38,121 nucleotides of DNA from Saccoglossus kowalevskii (GCF_000003605.2 NW_003134343.1:455828-493948); one strand, 5' to 3'. Numbered from the stretch's first letter, positions 12,441 to 27,062 are shown. Numbers and translations are program-made. The notes: a model not told the origin generated them from the sequence alone.

Positions 12441-12516
<76 letters not shown>
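12441..12516. repeat. Perfect (ATG)25 trinucleotide microsatellite
   Basis: About 25 uninterrupted ATG units, ending at GACG. Upstream, a looser GGTGGTAATA segment leads into it. One plus frame reads as poly-methionine and one minus frame as poly-histidine, producing apparent ORFs of 103 and 62 codons at 12309-12620 and 12336-12524. Both are artefacts of the repeat: neither has other protein-like content. The perfection of the tract implies recent slippage and probable length polymorphism. Confidence 0.99.
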
Positions 12517-12619
12517 CGTGTCACTTCACTCTTAGAGAAATGATATACACTGTGATGACTGAACTGAACGACGCAATAAACTCAGTTCGGTGGAATATGA
12601 GCTACCAAACCAACAGTTA

Positions 12620-14623
12620 AAAGCGGTATGCCATTAGATTTACGATTTGCACGAACACAAAATCTGGTGAATCAGTAGCGCAAGAAATGAAGGACTTTGC
12701 ATTAGATTGTCAATCTGAATAGTTATGGTGCGAGCGTGGAAAGATATTATTAAAACACAACGTAATGCTAGTCGCATATTTTCTCGGTAACGCTACTATT
12801 CAGTGCCAATGCACTCATTATAAATTAAACCATGCACCGAAGCAAAGACGACATGAATGTTCACATTCCTAAAATCTATATATAACTGGTATCAACTCAT
12901 TAAACATAATATCAGATTCGGCAAAGGAAAAGCTAATATGTTATTATGTTTTCCTTTAGGATGTTTTACCGAAGCACACATGTCAACGTAGTGTATAATA
13001 ATTGGGACACAAAGGTCGTACGTCGATTATTATAACCCTATTCGCTTAATGGAAGTAGATGTATGAAGCTTATACGTATTAGTTATAGGGGAAACCCTGA
13101 AACAATTTTCTTGATTAAACAAACCATATGCTGTTCACGTAACTGTTTATATAATGATTGCCAGATTGCTGGAGGGTAAGGATATATTTATACTGACGAC
13201 CATTACCAACTCTACATGGGCTACATTGCTGAGTGAATCTCATAACATTCTTGTGTTGACAGACCACGTCAGCATCAAATTGCAAAAGAAATATTTTTGT
13301 TTATTGGTTTGAATGAATACTTGTTTAAATACACTCGATCCTGAGAATGTTATACACATATATACAACTATATACTGAGCCTTACCGCATAGGAACATAT
13401 TCGAACTCTTTGATCGGGTTGTTTGCTTCGTTATTTGACATATTTCACACATAAACGCTTTGATTGAAGAAAGCTGTGATCGTCTGTTGCAGCAATGGTG
13501 TTTTTATCCGGCAAACCGTAAAATAAAAACGTGCGCTCCAGTGAATGCAGTCGAATACTAGTGCGTGATTGAATGATTGGATGATATTGTAGGCGAAGAA
13601 AGTAGCTCAAACATTATCCAACAAGCCCCGCAGTCGCTCTTTGATATACACAGCGAGCAACCAGGCTTTATAGTAGTCAACAGTTATGCTCAACGACCGA
13701 CTGGTGCTTCACGTAAACTAAGCCCAGTGGGCGATTCCATTAATTTTGCAGGGGTTCATTGTTATTCACGTCCATGCATCGCAGTCAAGTTTTAGCTCGT
13801 CTATGTTGACAGCTTATAGCGTTTGATGTCGTCTGACATATGCTATTATGTTGTCATTTAAACTACTTCATATAATTATAATATTACTTTCATTTCAACA
13901 GTATAAATTAATAAGCATTATTCTCCGTGTAATTTAGTGGCCAAAAACAACAGATTTGGAGACAATCACCAAATCAAAGGAATCTTTATTTTTGAATATT
14001 TTGATAACTTTAAGTGTTAACGATTGATAGAGTGAAACTAACGGCGAATCGTACACATAATATTACGTGTATACTTCGAAGTATAAGTACTTTCTAAGCC
14101 TATGCCGGTTGAGATATTAAGCAATTAGCGAAAGAATTATACCTAACTCTGGGGCGCAACAAATGCATTATTTTTAGTAGATCTGCCAGGTTCCTCATTA
14201 AATACTCCTACTGCCGCTCTTTGACGAGTTCTGATTGAAACATTAGGATGGTTCGTTTCGAGAGCGAATGTTAGCATAGTATTATTTCAGTCGGTATCAC
14301 AATTGTAATACAAAAATCGGCATTTTTGAAGTACCGTGGGACACAACTCTTTTCTCACAGATAAGTAGACATGCATGAAAGATGATATCCTTTTACCGTG
14401 TGTTTTGCCATTGATTGTTTAGATGTATTCGTTGAAAAATAACTGGAATTAAACTAGAACTATTAACTATTGGAACTATGCTCAGGACAACAGGGTGTGA
14501 ATCGACCGGTGATATAATTACACAAGTCTGTTTTGTTATAATAATCCAATAATTTTTAATTGCAAATTAATTTAATTACCATCTGTAGATGCACCACGGC
14601 ACAATCAGTTTTATTCATTTTGC
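12620..14623. other. Non-coding AT-rich stretch, no gene recognised
   Basis: ORFs at 13240-13452 (minus) and 13577-13795 (plus) have no recognisable motif. The plus one is somewhat less AT-rich and reads SSSNIIQQAPQSLFD, but has no clear splice or promoter context. Confidence 0.5.
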
Positions 14624-14694
14624 ATGGATCGTATAACACTTCTACCCCTGTAGTTAATTAACAACTACAGGGGTAGAAGTGTTATACGATCCAT
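14624..14694. repeat. Perfect inverted repeat: two 32-bp arms, 7-bp spacer
   Basis: Arm one is 14624-14655, the spacer AATTAAC is 14656-14662, and arm two is 14663-14694. The arms are exact reverse complements over all 32 bases. The middle of each arm includes CTACCCCTG on one side and CAGGGGTAG on the other. The flanking base is C on both sides, so pairing stops at the arm ends. As DNA this could extrude a cruciform, and as RNA it would form a long perfect hairpin. There is no obvious target-site duplication. It could be a short foldback element, a template-switch inverted duplication, or a small-RNA precursor. Confidence 0.98.
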
Positions 14695-17600
14695 CTATTT
14701 TGTCGTACATTGTTATCAGCAGTGTAGCAGTATTCAATATAAATTGTGAATTTCATGGGGACCATCTTGGATCTTTTAGGGTCAAATGCCGCAGAAAAAC
14801 TGTATTATTGCTTTTTTCGTTTTGAATTTGACAACAAACAATACTATTTGTGCTGCCAACTGTTAACAATCATCGCATATTTGGACCACAATTACTTATA
14901 TAAGCCTATATGACTATATAAGCCACTATTAGGACAATTGTATTGAGCATTGCTGCATCGAGGCACAATGTGACGTAGGCATACATGATGTTATTTCAAT
15001 ATGCATATTTCACTATCAAATTGTTTAATTTTAAATTGCTTTGCAGAACACAATTCTAAATAAAAATAGCTTTGATTAGATATATAACACTTTGAAGTTG
15101 GGTATAGTGTGAATAAATGAGTAAAAAAGGAAATCGTAAAAAAATTGAACTAAAATAATGATAACCTAAAAAGTAATAATCTCTTCTATGATTTTATTTC
15201 AGAATCGGATTCTATATTAAATACTACATTTAATTTGATGTGTCACATGTTTGTGTTATACATGAATATTCAGCAATTAAGAAAATTACGTTATTTGATA
15301 ATACAAAATGAGTGATTTTGACTATGTAAACAGAAATTTATAACAAGCAGGAATTTGTTTAGTGATCAATATTGAAACAAAAAAATATGTGTCTGGAAAA
15401 TTCCGCTATGGAGTAGGGTCTCATATTACTTGCTCAAGGTTTTTACATAATACCACACTGTAGCTCAGTAAAAGGAAATACCTTGTACGTCAAATCATTG
15501 TTACAGGTTGACGGGACTTATATGACGCGAATAATATTTGATGGCTAAAAAGTAAAAATCGACACGACACATACGAATTTGTAAAGCATTCTTTCAGCGG
15601 AAGGGATTATCCGTCGTTAATGATGCCTACTTGAGCATAATGCGTTTTCGGAAGATTTTTTAATGCGTACAGCGTGTCATTGCTGGTCGTAAAAACACGT
15701 ATTTGGCGTTATCGCACAAACACATGTATTCGTGAACGATTACGAAAATGACGTCTTGCTCGTACGATCCACCTCTAGCTCGTACGATTTCAACGGGCTG
15801 TCACACAAACCATCAATACCGGATATGATGAAATCGGAATCACGTGACACATGTCAATTGCCTCTTTCAGTAATATACATAAATCTATGGCAGCCGAAAA
15901 ATTTGAATAGAAGGATATTCTAACATATGGCGTCGTTTTGATAAGGTATTGAGCGGTAGCGTGACGCCAGTATACACTTACAAACAGACGACTGTCTACT
16001 ATAAAGCCAGTGTATATAGTGCTGTAGATTAGATTACGGTTATGTAGCGTGGACTCCACTGCATCATTGAGATAGCTATTGCGAATGACAGATCCATTTG
16101 CATAGAGACCTCTATATGATACTGGTATAAATTAAATAAAAACATTATGATATATCATGTAGCTTTGCATATGTTTATTATAATACCATGCACATAGCCG
16201 AAAAACAGCAACTCATTTTCCAGCTGGAGTACTTCTCATTCACGTTAGCACTTGAGAATCGGAATGGTATTCACTGAAACCGGTGGAAAAACGATAAAAT
16301 TAGCAAGGGACATATATATGTGAATGCAACTAATGCAAAAAGGAACGAAATCAATGTTAACATTGAAATCACGCAGATAAATAAAGCCGATTGAGGTGAA
16401 TGTGGTTACACGTGATCACCTTCCTTCAAGTGATTGGTGATTATTTATTTATAGGCTGTATCTTTCTTTATAGCGCAAAAGTATGTCAAGGATGGAAATA
16501 ATCAGGCCTATTGGCTGAATACACTTTTCAATGTGATCGATTGAAATATTTATTCGTCGCGAAATTCAATCAAATTTCAAATTTGATATTGGACTTGAAC
16601 CTTAACACAACCTTTTACATTTACAATATGAATTGGTTCAGTCAGTTGCGCATTTTGTCCTGCAATATTTATAGTTTTTCTTCTTTTTTGACTGAGAGCG
16701 TCACGATTTTAACATCGCCTTTGTTCGACACATCAGCTAACTATTACAGTGTTGCATCACTCGTATACGGTTGCAGCAGAGATAAATGTTATGAGGATGG
16801 TTACCAGCGTATTTCCGTTCATCATCGTCACTGTAGCTCTAGTTAGTGACTTAAGTTTCTAATTGAAACCATTTGTTATATTGCAGGTACGACATGCGAA
16901 GTAGAAACACCTGACATTTCTTCTGGTTTGTATGTCTCGAGGTGCATCTATCAATTCACTCACTAGTCTAATACACTTTAATTTACTGCGATTCGTGATG
17001 CTATTTCACCAGAACAAAACGAACAACTACATAATTTAAAACACAGTTATATTTATAATTAACCATTGGTCTCATAGATTGAGTTATTGGAAGAGGCCAG
17101 CGAGGTTTTTCACGTTCAAAATAATATATAAAAAAACACATTCAAATAAATACTACACGATGACTTTTTTATAATTAAATTTACAAGAATTGTAATGATA
17201 TTATCGTCCATGAATATCCAAATAATATACCTTCACTATGTGTGAAACATTGATAATATGCGTCAGAATGTTTCGAGGCTAACATTAACTAATCTCGAAA
17301 TGTAGGTTAATTTATTGAAATATATATTCAGAGCAAAGAGTACATACTCCATGTGGATAAACATGCACGTATTAACTATATGATGAGTTTAATTAGTCTT
17401 TTACATAACTTTTCTCCAAGTAAACCTATATTCTCTAATTTACCTACATGCCCTTTTGATCATTACCAGTTTGCATGTAACCATGTGACACAATGTATAG
17501 AAAGGTTTCGAATTTCCCGATGTCTGCTTCTTTAAACGACGACACCACTCGGGGTGCCATATAAGCTGCTTTATCAGTTGTCTGTTTGAATTTAAAACGT

Positions 17601-20043
17601 AATTGTTCTTCTGTAAAGTAAGGCCATTAACAACTGACCACACTTGAACTTTCCTCTGAGACATCGCCTTTGGTGATGTCGTACAATTTATTTTTCACGC
17701 GGATGTATAATTTGTCACGTTTCTTTCGGCAATTAACATACTAAACCAATTATTCCACTGTGTTAAACCGTGAAATCAGTGTACTGTGCTCGCACATTTT
17801 AATCACTGTCAAATTGATTTTCATGTGGACTGAAAATAAAATAATTTTAACCGAATAGACATTGAATATAAAGTGTAACACAATACACCCCATAAAAATG
17901 ATTAAATACAACGCATTATAACATATTTTATTTATAATCAATCCTTATTCATAAATACATCATATTATTGACTATGTAATGTTTCATCATCATATAATAA
18001 ATAATAAACATACATACGCCATAAAAAATGCCAATCAGATTAAACTTGTTGGAATTTAGAAGTACTTAATATAACTTAAACATAATCCCATAAGTAAGAT
18101 TTACCAAATAATTACATAGTAAGTGAAAATAAGATGTTTATCCACCAAGTAACCGATTACTTCCCAGTGGAGTACAACTTATATTATTGTAGCTTATTAA
18201 TGTATAGTGATGATGTATTTTTCACTTTAACTGTGGCTTATACATAGTTGATCACATGTGTTTCTATTTATGTAACTGACCATCTTTAATTATCTGTCTG
18301 GGTTTGTGATTTCAGCAACTAATACGAGTCTCATATAAACCACATGAATGCATTGGGTCGTCATCACCGGCGACATCATGACATTATCTCTTGATTTTGT
18401 GTTACAGATAAATATTATGTTCATTCATTACAATAATTGTTGAGTGTCGCAATTCTCACAATAATTTATTATTATATATCCTCACGTATTTAATTTAGGT
18501 TATTCTTTAATACGGGAAAAAGGTGCATAGTAGATGGAACTATTTAAAAACATGACCAACTGTGCTAATCAGATTTGTCATATACACATACATTGTACCT
18601 ATCTACCGTTTTAAACAATTCGAATTTTATTAGTACGCAAAATTATAAATTGTTTCAATGTTCTGTACTGACTACTTGACTATATTGTTAGATCTAACAT
18701 CTGATACAATAATGCATTATGAATAGCCATAAAGAATTGAGTTCCAAAATCGTACTAGATCCCCGTGGACACTAATAGTAGTATAGATATAAATGCACGT
18801 TTATTTCAATCTGACGGGAAGCATATTCAACGGTAAGATATCTAACATAATCTACAGCCAATACAATTTCAATTACTCAATGCTTATAGTTATAGGGCAC
18901 ATTTAAACACAATACATCACAATTTCGTCAAAAGCATGCTCAACATTATTTTCCATATATCAAATTGTTCATCACAGAAATTGTTATCTGTCGTTGAATA
19001 AACACTAAATTTCTGAAGTATTCCTTTATTATGCGTTGCTATTTGCGCGGTTCCTTTGATCACAGAGTGGAAATATAAAACCGTGCTTCATTAGTGTGTA
19101 TCACTACGGTAACGGCAGTTCAATGAAAAAGTATGTGCAGCGTATCCTAACCGACTGTACTAGATTAATTGAAAGTTTTCAGTGAAGTCCATGAACATAT
19201 ATGGGACGTTAATTTTACACGCATTGTATCAGTATTATTACATTATTATTTGTATCATCACGTGAATCACTGTGCTATTTTAGTGCTATTCATTCTATAT
19301 ACATCAACTAAATGTTGTACTAAATTATAACTAATTGTACTGAAATTAAATCTGTCATCAAATATGAAATATGTGTACACATTCGACAAAGTAAACAATT
19401 TGTAATCTCACACCCTTCCAACAACTGATTTTTGGAAGCGTGTGTGTTAACGTGATATAAAGTCGAATATTCACAAACAAATAACATACGGATAGTTACG
19501 ACGAACTGTATGATCCGTGATGATCTAGGATGTATCAATAATTGTTTTATCCTTGTGGGTGAATGGGAATCTAGTGTGTTGTGTTCGTTGACGTAAATTT
19601 GGATATCGGAGTTGTATTAGTAATTTTGTATTGAAAAAATACCATGTTTATTGTATTATTCTATGTCTTTCAATAATAAAGATTAAAGTCAATATTCTAT
19701 TGGCATCTACCTATAAATGTTAAGCCTAAATGTCTCAGCGTTTTAGCTGATTAGCTGATATTATCTTAATTGCCCAGCAAGACGCCCACAATTTTGTCTG
19801 TATGACCTATTTTCACATACTAATCTGGGACATACAAGGCATGCAATCTGAACAATTACAACCGATTATGTGTAATTTACAAATCAATATTTAGAACAAC
19901 ACACCTAAATACATCGTATGTATGCGTTGCAATGATATTTCAAGATTGTAATGATACGTCTTAATATAGTTGACTAAACTAATCTAAAGTTAATTTATAT
20001 AAAACATCCATCCCATTTTACCTGTTTCAAGGTCAAATTACCC
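14695..20043. other. Non-coding AT-rich stretch, no gene recognised
   Basis: The longest ORF, 16511-16846 (111 codons, plus), starts at a non-ATG codon, is rich in common AT-type codons and matches no family I know. A short direct repeat, GCTCGTACGAT, occurs twice near 15757-15788. Overlapping ORFs around 17353-17664 on both strands are also unrecognised. Confidence 0.5.
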
Positions 20044-20109
20044 AAGTAAGACAGATGTCATTTTACAATATTAATATAAGTAAGACATATGTCATTTTAC
20101 AATATTAAT
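20044..20109. repeat. Two-copy 34-bp tandem duplication
   Basis: Copy one is 20044-20077 and copy two starts at 20078. They agree over about 32 bases except one G/T difference (AGACAGATG against AGACATATG). Both contain GTCATTTTACAATATTAAT. The near identity points to a fairly recent duplication. A TCAAGGTCA nuclear-receptor-type half-site lies just upstream near 20028. Confidence 0.95.
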
Positions 20110-23100
20110 TGAGGTGACACACCCTTATCTGGAAATGTTTCAGGGCTTATGTTGTGTGCTTAAGTAGAATGCAAATCAGGTCATTGATATGTGCAGAATA
20201 ATTACAAAAGCAATCAGCGCGGCAATGGAAATGTTCATTCTATAAGACAGGTAAATGAACAAAAATAAACCATATGCCTCTCATATGACATCCCACATAA
20301 TAAAAATTGACAGCCATAAAATGATGAACTCGAAGATCGTCTGTTCCGAGAACGCAGATATATAGCAGAGACTGCAGATACTGAGTGTGAGTTAATATAG
20401 ATTATACATGAAATATTTATTGAAACCACATGTCAAACAATTGATTGAATGACATCAATACTATGATGTAGCTTGGCGTTTAATCGAAGCAAGCAGTGAC
20501 AATAATTATATGAAATTGATTACCAGTCATGAAGAACAGTTGGTATTGGCAACTGGCAACTTAAGGATGATGTACATCAATGCACGTCATGCCGAAAGTT
20601 CTTTCTCTCTCTTGAGATAAAACACTCTTAAGTAGCGTTTGGAAATCGACTTTATTATAGCACTTTGTGAATGATATATAAATTTGCTAATGGCTTGATT
20701 GAATGTTTTATATCGGCACTTAATTTCAGTCATCTGTCTTTAACTGTGGACATTAACTGGCAGGTAATTGAGACTACAGGTTCACAGTCGACTATCCAAC
20801 TGCGAGAATAAGCACCGTACTAAAATAGCGATAACAGCGATTGTTTCTGGAAGGCATAATCTAAATGGCGGAAACATGAAAGACTATTATGATAAACTTG
20901 CCTATGGTCCTGTCAATGTTTTAAAATATAATCTTCTGTATTTGCTTTAAGTGTTAAAGGCTGGCAACCCGAGGAAGCTTCCTACAGTTTACCTCCTGGC
21001 GCGCACGTATTAAGATTATAAATATATACGCTAGCTATTGCGATTATTAACCTAATTTTTAATATTCTAGTAAACCAACAAATTTAAGATCCTAATATTA
21101 TTAAAGAATGAAATAGAACGGGTACTTTGAGGATAAATTGCATGTACTTTTTGAGTCAATATCATATCATACACAATGGTTCTAAAGCTCTGCGCACTGC
21201 GCAATGAAACCTGTTTATGAATGTCTGTCACGACAGAAGTATGGATTCGTTGAAACTGTTGAAAAGTGCTTGCGGGTCACAGTCGCCCACTTTGAAAGTC
21301 ATCGTGAAGACAAATGATCTGTGCGGTCAATAGTGTTCAACAGATGCCGTAATACACATTCTAACTGGGATCTTGAAAGTACTCTAGCTTATCAACTGAG
21401 GATCTGTAGCAGGGTGTCACCATATGCTTCAAAGATGTACTTATTTGCAACAATTAATATATTTCTTTATAATACTCACAGAAGGGTAATTTGCCCGTGT
21501 GAATCAGTTTATTATTTCCAAATCAATATCATATTCATACTCCGTATACGAAATTTAGTAGTAAAAAACAATATTGCATTGTGGATTAAAGATAGGTAGT
21601 TTGGTAGAGTGGTAGATTTATGTTATTTTTCTCTCATCCTACACTCGCAATCCAAATATTAAGCGTATATAGATTATTATTCAGTGTATGCATTTTGAAA
21701 AATACAAAATATTTATTCTAATTTAAGTGCAACTAAGTTATGAATATTTGACACGTGGGTTGATACTAGACTTTTACAAAGTTGATTTTAATATATGAAT
21801 ATGCATGTCAGTAAGAGTAGTTCAAATATAGAATAAAGCTGACTACAAAGAGATATATAGCCCTATCCGTGATTCAATGCGTCAAGCCCACAGACATTTT
21901 ATCGTGGGAGGAGTTTATATGCCAGATGGGTAAAAGTACGAGTGTTTTATCTGATTTGAAACCCACTAAGACATTTAGTGAGTCATGTGAAATATATTGC
22001 ATGAAATTCGTTGTGGGAAATGGCCACCATGCAATAAATTTTAACACATTTTAAATAAATAGAATGTGTTATAAAAGTCCGGAGAAGTTTAATACACAAT
22101 GCGTAAATGCATCCCATTTCCATACTGGCAAGTGGACCATATATGGTGAGTGTGCATAATGATCAATTTATATACATTTATCATTTAACTTAATTTAACT
22201 TTAGCCTTAATGCCAATGACTGACATCGAACCACGTTATTGTTTTTTTTTATTTAGCACAGTGACACTTGGTGAGTGTTTCTTCCTTGATGTCACGTGAT
22301 AAAAGTCTTAAAACAATTTTTGAGAACAAAAAGATTTACGTCGAGAGCATGAGTCAGACTCGGAAACATCTAGTGCGTATACAGTCCGGCCATGAATATT
22401 TCTGATTACTCAAGAAGCACTAGGTGGGTTTAAATAGTATTGCTATAAAGTATTGCTGCTATAATTATCATACTCATGAGCTTCAATATCAATATTTGAA
22501 AATCAACAGTTAGGAAAGTATGATGATTTATTTTGATCTGAACAGTAAATACATGTTTTTAACCATATAACAACAGTTCACATTGATGCACGTGTTGTAC
22601 AGAATACGACCCATCGTGCCAGTTCGCCAAGGAAAAAAAGGATGAATGTTTTTTCAGTCTAATATTTCAATTAGAAAGATGTGCCATTGAAAATTTAGGT
22701 AAACACGTTGTTCATGGCAATTAATAATTCCTAAAGTGATTAACGTGTCAGGGACTGGGGTAGGTGCAATATCTGATACAGCAAACATATAGAAGCAATG
22801 TAGTCGGTAACTGATGATACGTCCATTTTAAATTGCAATCTTAGATGGTTACACGTCTTTGACTATGTTTTCTAGGATTCGATCAGTGTTGTATTGACAG
22901 AATCATTAGAATATTTGCCTGTTTGTTTATCGACAAAATCACTATTCAGAATCCTATACCTTCTACATAACCACGTCAATTAGTCTACCCTTTTAAGTGT
23001 TTGGTTGCTTACGCTGAGAAACTCACCATAATCCTAAGATGTATTATCACTACAAATAAGGGGATGATCAAGTAACTACATCTGTCTGTGTGCGTGCGTT

Positions 23101-23700
23101 TCCCCATTGATAGATCTACGGGATTGACACGTTTGTCTGATCAAAATAAACAGCATGACATACCATCAGATAATAACACATGGTATAAGCCACTGTCTTG
23201 TAGTTCTAATACCGTGGAGTACATTATTCGGAATCATTGACATGTGTTACCAAATTCAAAGGTCATTACAATTCAGATCTTCCTGACGTTGTTATTACAC
23301 GTGGTGTCCTACTAGACATTTTTCACATACATTTCAGTGATTATTAATCGCGACATGTAACACACAAAACTAAGTAATCACTAGGGAATATTTTTATAAA
23401 ACAGGTCAAAAGAAATATTCCCAGCTCATACAGTGTCGAATGTTATAATTGTAGCACGCCGATCAGAGACTATTGGAGTACACCGTGTTCGCATACAAGA
23501 AATAGCTGAATAATACGGTTAATGAAATATACAAAAGAACGGTATTTAAATATGTACAACCCCTTGAGGCAGTTGCTTTTGTATTATTCAAGGCACAATA
23601 TTCAGGAATGAGAGAAATTATGATAGGATAATGTCCTACATAATTTAACACTCCGAATGTAGATAAGGGTTGTGGAAAACAACGTTTACCCGACATTCAA

Positions 23701-23717
23701 AGAGAGAGAGAGAGAGA
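23701..23717. repeat. (AG)8 microsatellite
   Basis: Uninterrupted AG dinucleotides followed by a short A run. Confidence 0.93.
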
Positions 23718-24690
23718 AAACGCTATTAAGAAATTACAAAAATAGTTTCCATGGAAATGGGCACAGTGCCAAGCCTTTCTATATTGTAATCTCGCTATCC
23801 AATCCATATGTCAATATATTGGCGAAATATCAAAATGAGTAACCAGGGACGACGACTAAAACTGAACACACGAACAACGCACATGTCGATCAGCTACACA
23901 GAGGAAGTAGCCTATTTCCATAACACAGGCAGACACATTGTCTTGCGCACGTACGGGATCAGTGTATTCGAGCGGTGAGACAAATCTGAAGGGAAAGAGT
24001 TAAGTATTCACCTCGCGTTAAATCTTGAAATACGTGAATTTACTTCATATATCCACGCATTTGTTCGCATAACGTATTTACATTGGATGTTGCCATGGAG
24101 CTGTCACGTCCGAAAACTCAATATCGAAACGTTGACTAATAAACAATGCGTGATTTCTATTAATAGACATTCCACAAGTTTATGTTCAATATTACATGCA
24201 TATACTCAGAGCTATCATAATACATACACAATGACTATATGTCTTATTCACAGCTAGCGTGATTTAAGGTCAAAGGTTCTAAAGTGATTTACATAAATAT
24301 GTTATATCAAACTGAAAGACGTAAGAGTGCAATCAAGCATAGAACGTAAATATGAGTAGTATACATCGATCGCTGAACCACTGTGACCTAATAGATGTAT
24401 CATACTTTAAACAGGTTTGATAAATGGTAGCTGGACCAGCTGAATAATCAACACAAGCATCATGTTGATTTATGAGTACTGTGGCAAATGAAAAACTTCA
24501 GTTAGGTTATATAGTAGTAGTATCCTTTGAAGTACACGGTGATTTATACAATGACGTGTATGTTTCCATTATTAATTAAATATTGATTTTTGGAACAATA
24601 ATATTGGCTTCAGGTGTGTTTTATTTTACAAACTAATACTCACAACTTAATTATAGATACCAAAGTTTATGGAAGGAATCCATCCTGGAT

Positions 24691-24710
24691 AACGTAACAT
24701 AACGTAACAT
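24691..24710. repeat. Exact tandem pair of a 10-mer
   Basis: AACGTAACAT is repeated twice head to tail, a small slippage duplication. Confidence 0.9.
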
Positions 24711-27062
24711 TAAAAACCATCAACATTAAAAGACAACATTAACGTTCCCATGCACGACAATAAGTAAGAGCCAAACTGAACTCGTTCAATTTACAATTTG
24801 ATTTGTAACACCTATTAATCAATTTTAGTTTTAGACATATCTTAAACAAGCAGTCGATTGATTACCATATCATTGAAAAATATATGTTGCATATCGACTC
24901 CACCATACAATAATTCAGCTACAAACGTTCACTCAATGTCCCTATCTGTAGAGGCGTCGTCATGTAAGTCACGGTTGAAGAAATTCATCACGGTAATGGA
25001 ACAAGTCGTAAACAGTGAAAATTCCCCTAATACATATGAGAATATGAATGAAACTAAACGAACATTCAATTTGTGCAATGACAGTTGCTGGTTTCCATGG
25101 TCGACACAATCATAACGCTAGAGATACTCGATATTCAATATTGACGTGATAAATGACATCCGGGTCTCTAACCAAAATTGTGTGCAATCAAATGAACATT
25201 AACGACTTTATTTGATTCCAAATTGAAGTTCAACAAAACATGGATAAATTGTCTCTCGTGACACTGTAATGTGTTGAAACCACAGCGTAGCTCAGCGTGA
25301 CACGCACAAATAATATGTTACAATAGCAAAAAATCACTTCCACGAATTTCGTTTAGATATCACCAATATAATACCATATTTACAACCAATTACTAAATTA
25401 TTATTATTAAATTATTAGGTCTCTTGGTTTTGAAATATAAGCCAAAGGTTTTCAATAGTTCAATCACTAATAACTTTATTCATTTATTTATTTATTATTT
25501 TCCGTGAAACTGCAAGATACAGATATAATCCAAAGACATTCATCGCGTAGCACTATGCTCTTATTCAGAATTAACTTTCTTTGCTGGAAAGGAGTCTATA
25601 CGTGTGGAAAGTGACTGGAAACATTCACCTTGTACATATGTAGAATAAGCCTTGAGACAGAGGTCAGTATATTACCGAGGCCGCAAGCAGGGAAAACACG
25701 ATGAATAAATAACCACGCATACGTCATTTCCCTTCGTTATTAGGATTATTCATCGTTTTATGATATATTTTCTTGCTGTAAGGTAGTAGTTTCTTTTGCC
25801 AATGTTGATAACTTCCATGTAGCATTTCTGGCAATGACTTAAATATTTATATATTTACGACAATAAACTACTGAATGAAGCGAAAATGTAAATCGACATG
25901 TGTTTTTATTAACACACCAGAAACCACAGCTGGAGCACACGCTCCTCGAGTGAGATTGTATACAATACTATAGTGATATACATTTGATGGTTCATGTTAT
26001 CCTATAGTGACGTCAGTTATACAAATGAACTGTGTATTCAAAAGGGATATCCACATTATATGCACCAAGAGAATTGAAAAACATATCTGCACATTGTTGT
26101 GTTTGTGGTCGTTACGTTGAATCACATTGTTTAACCTTACATATACATATATCATATTCTGGTTGTTTAATTTCCAAGTAAAATAATAACCTGCTATTCA
26201 CAGTGGATAACGTACATGTACGTCACGGGAACCCTAGAGTGCGTGCTCAGTTAATTGCATATGTACCCCAAGCAGTGACCTCCGCTTAATACACATTTCA
26301 TGATGTATGATCGCTGCTAACTGCTAGATGCCAGGCATACAAATTGACATGCGTTGTGAAACTCAGCTAGCAGGTAACCGGTGTTCATTGGTTGTTGCTT
26401 CCTCTGCCAAACGCGTCACTAATATATAACTATGTGTTGTCGCGACCCCAAGAAATTGAAGACATGGCTTCGACGATGTAAGATGATAGCGCCAGCGCGA
26501 GATTGCTCATATATAATCTATCGTTTTCTAAGTAATGTGTACACAGGTATTTACGTACAATGTAATACTTACATACATATGTGGTTGGTTGTATGGTTGT
26601 CATGGCGACGATTTATTCTCGATCGGATTGTACGAGGAAGAACAAAATACACGTCACTAACTCCATAACAATATATTTTGTTTTAATTGGCAGAGTTGTA
26701 AGAGTACAAACCAAGATACACGTTTCCAGTCTAAATGTACGTATACTCACATGATCAACACAAGTATTTGTGGTTGATCTATTTTAGAACTATGACCCTT
26801 CCATTTAGCACGTGTTTCAATCATTACTTCGGCACACGCGTAGATATGAAATGATCAACACTTGATGCACGGAAAGCTGAACTTAAGTCAATTAAACTAA
26901 ATTCAAGTAAATTTGGTCAAATGGGATATATTTTGAAAAGGAAACTAGAAGACAGAGTTGCACGTAAGAATCATGATAGCGTAACGACGATTGATAAAAG
27001 GCACTCACACTTGAGTTGGCATTTCAAGCTGTGAGGCGAATCGTTTTTTAACTTCGACACTC

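Larger units (their letters stand above)
20110..27062. other. Non-coding AT-rich stretch with scattered simple repeats
   Basis: It holds an (AG)8 tract at 23701-23717, a 10-bp exact tandem pair AACGTAACAT at 24691-24710, TTTA repeats near 25482-25498, a palindromic CRE octamer TGACGTCA at 26008-26015 and a 14-bp palindrome at 26210-26223. ORFs of 60-92 codons (for example 21321-21599 and 24858-25115) show no domain. Confidence 0.5.

Noticed and set aside
12309-12620. 103-codon poly-methionine ORF and overlapping minus-strand poly-histidine ORF
   Set aside because: Both are read-throughs of the (ATG)n microsatellite with no other protein-like content.
16511-16846. 111-codon ORF, the longest in the window
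   Set aside because: It has a non-ATG start, no domain and AT-driven composition. A few open stretches this long are expected by chance at this base composition.
26008-26015. A second palindromic CRE (TGACGTCA)
   Set aside because: Roughly 0.4 such octamers are expected by chance in a window of this length and composition, and no TATA box or ORF is linked to this one.
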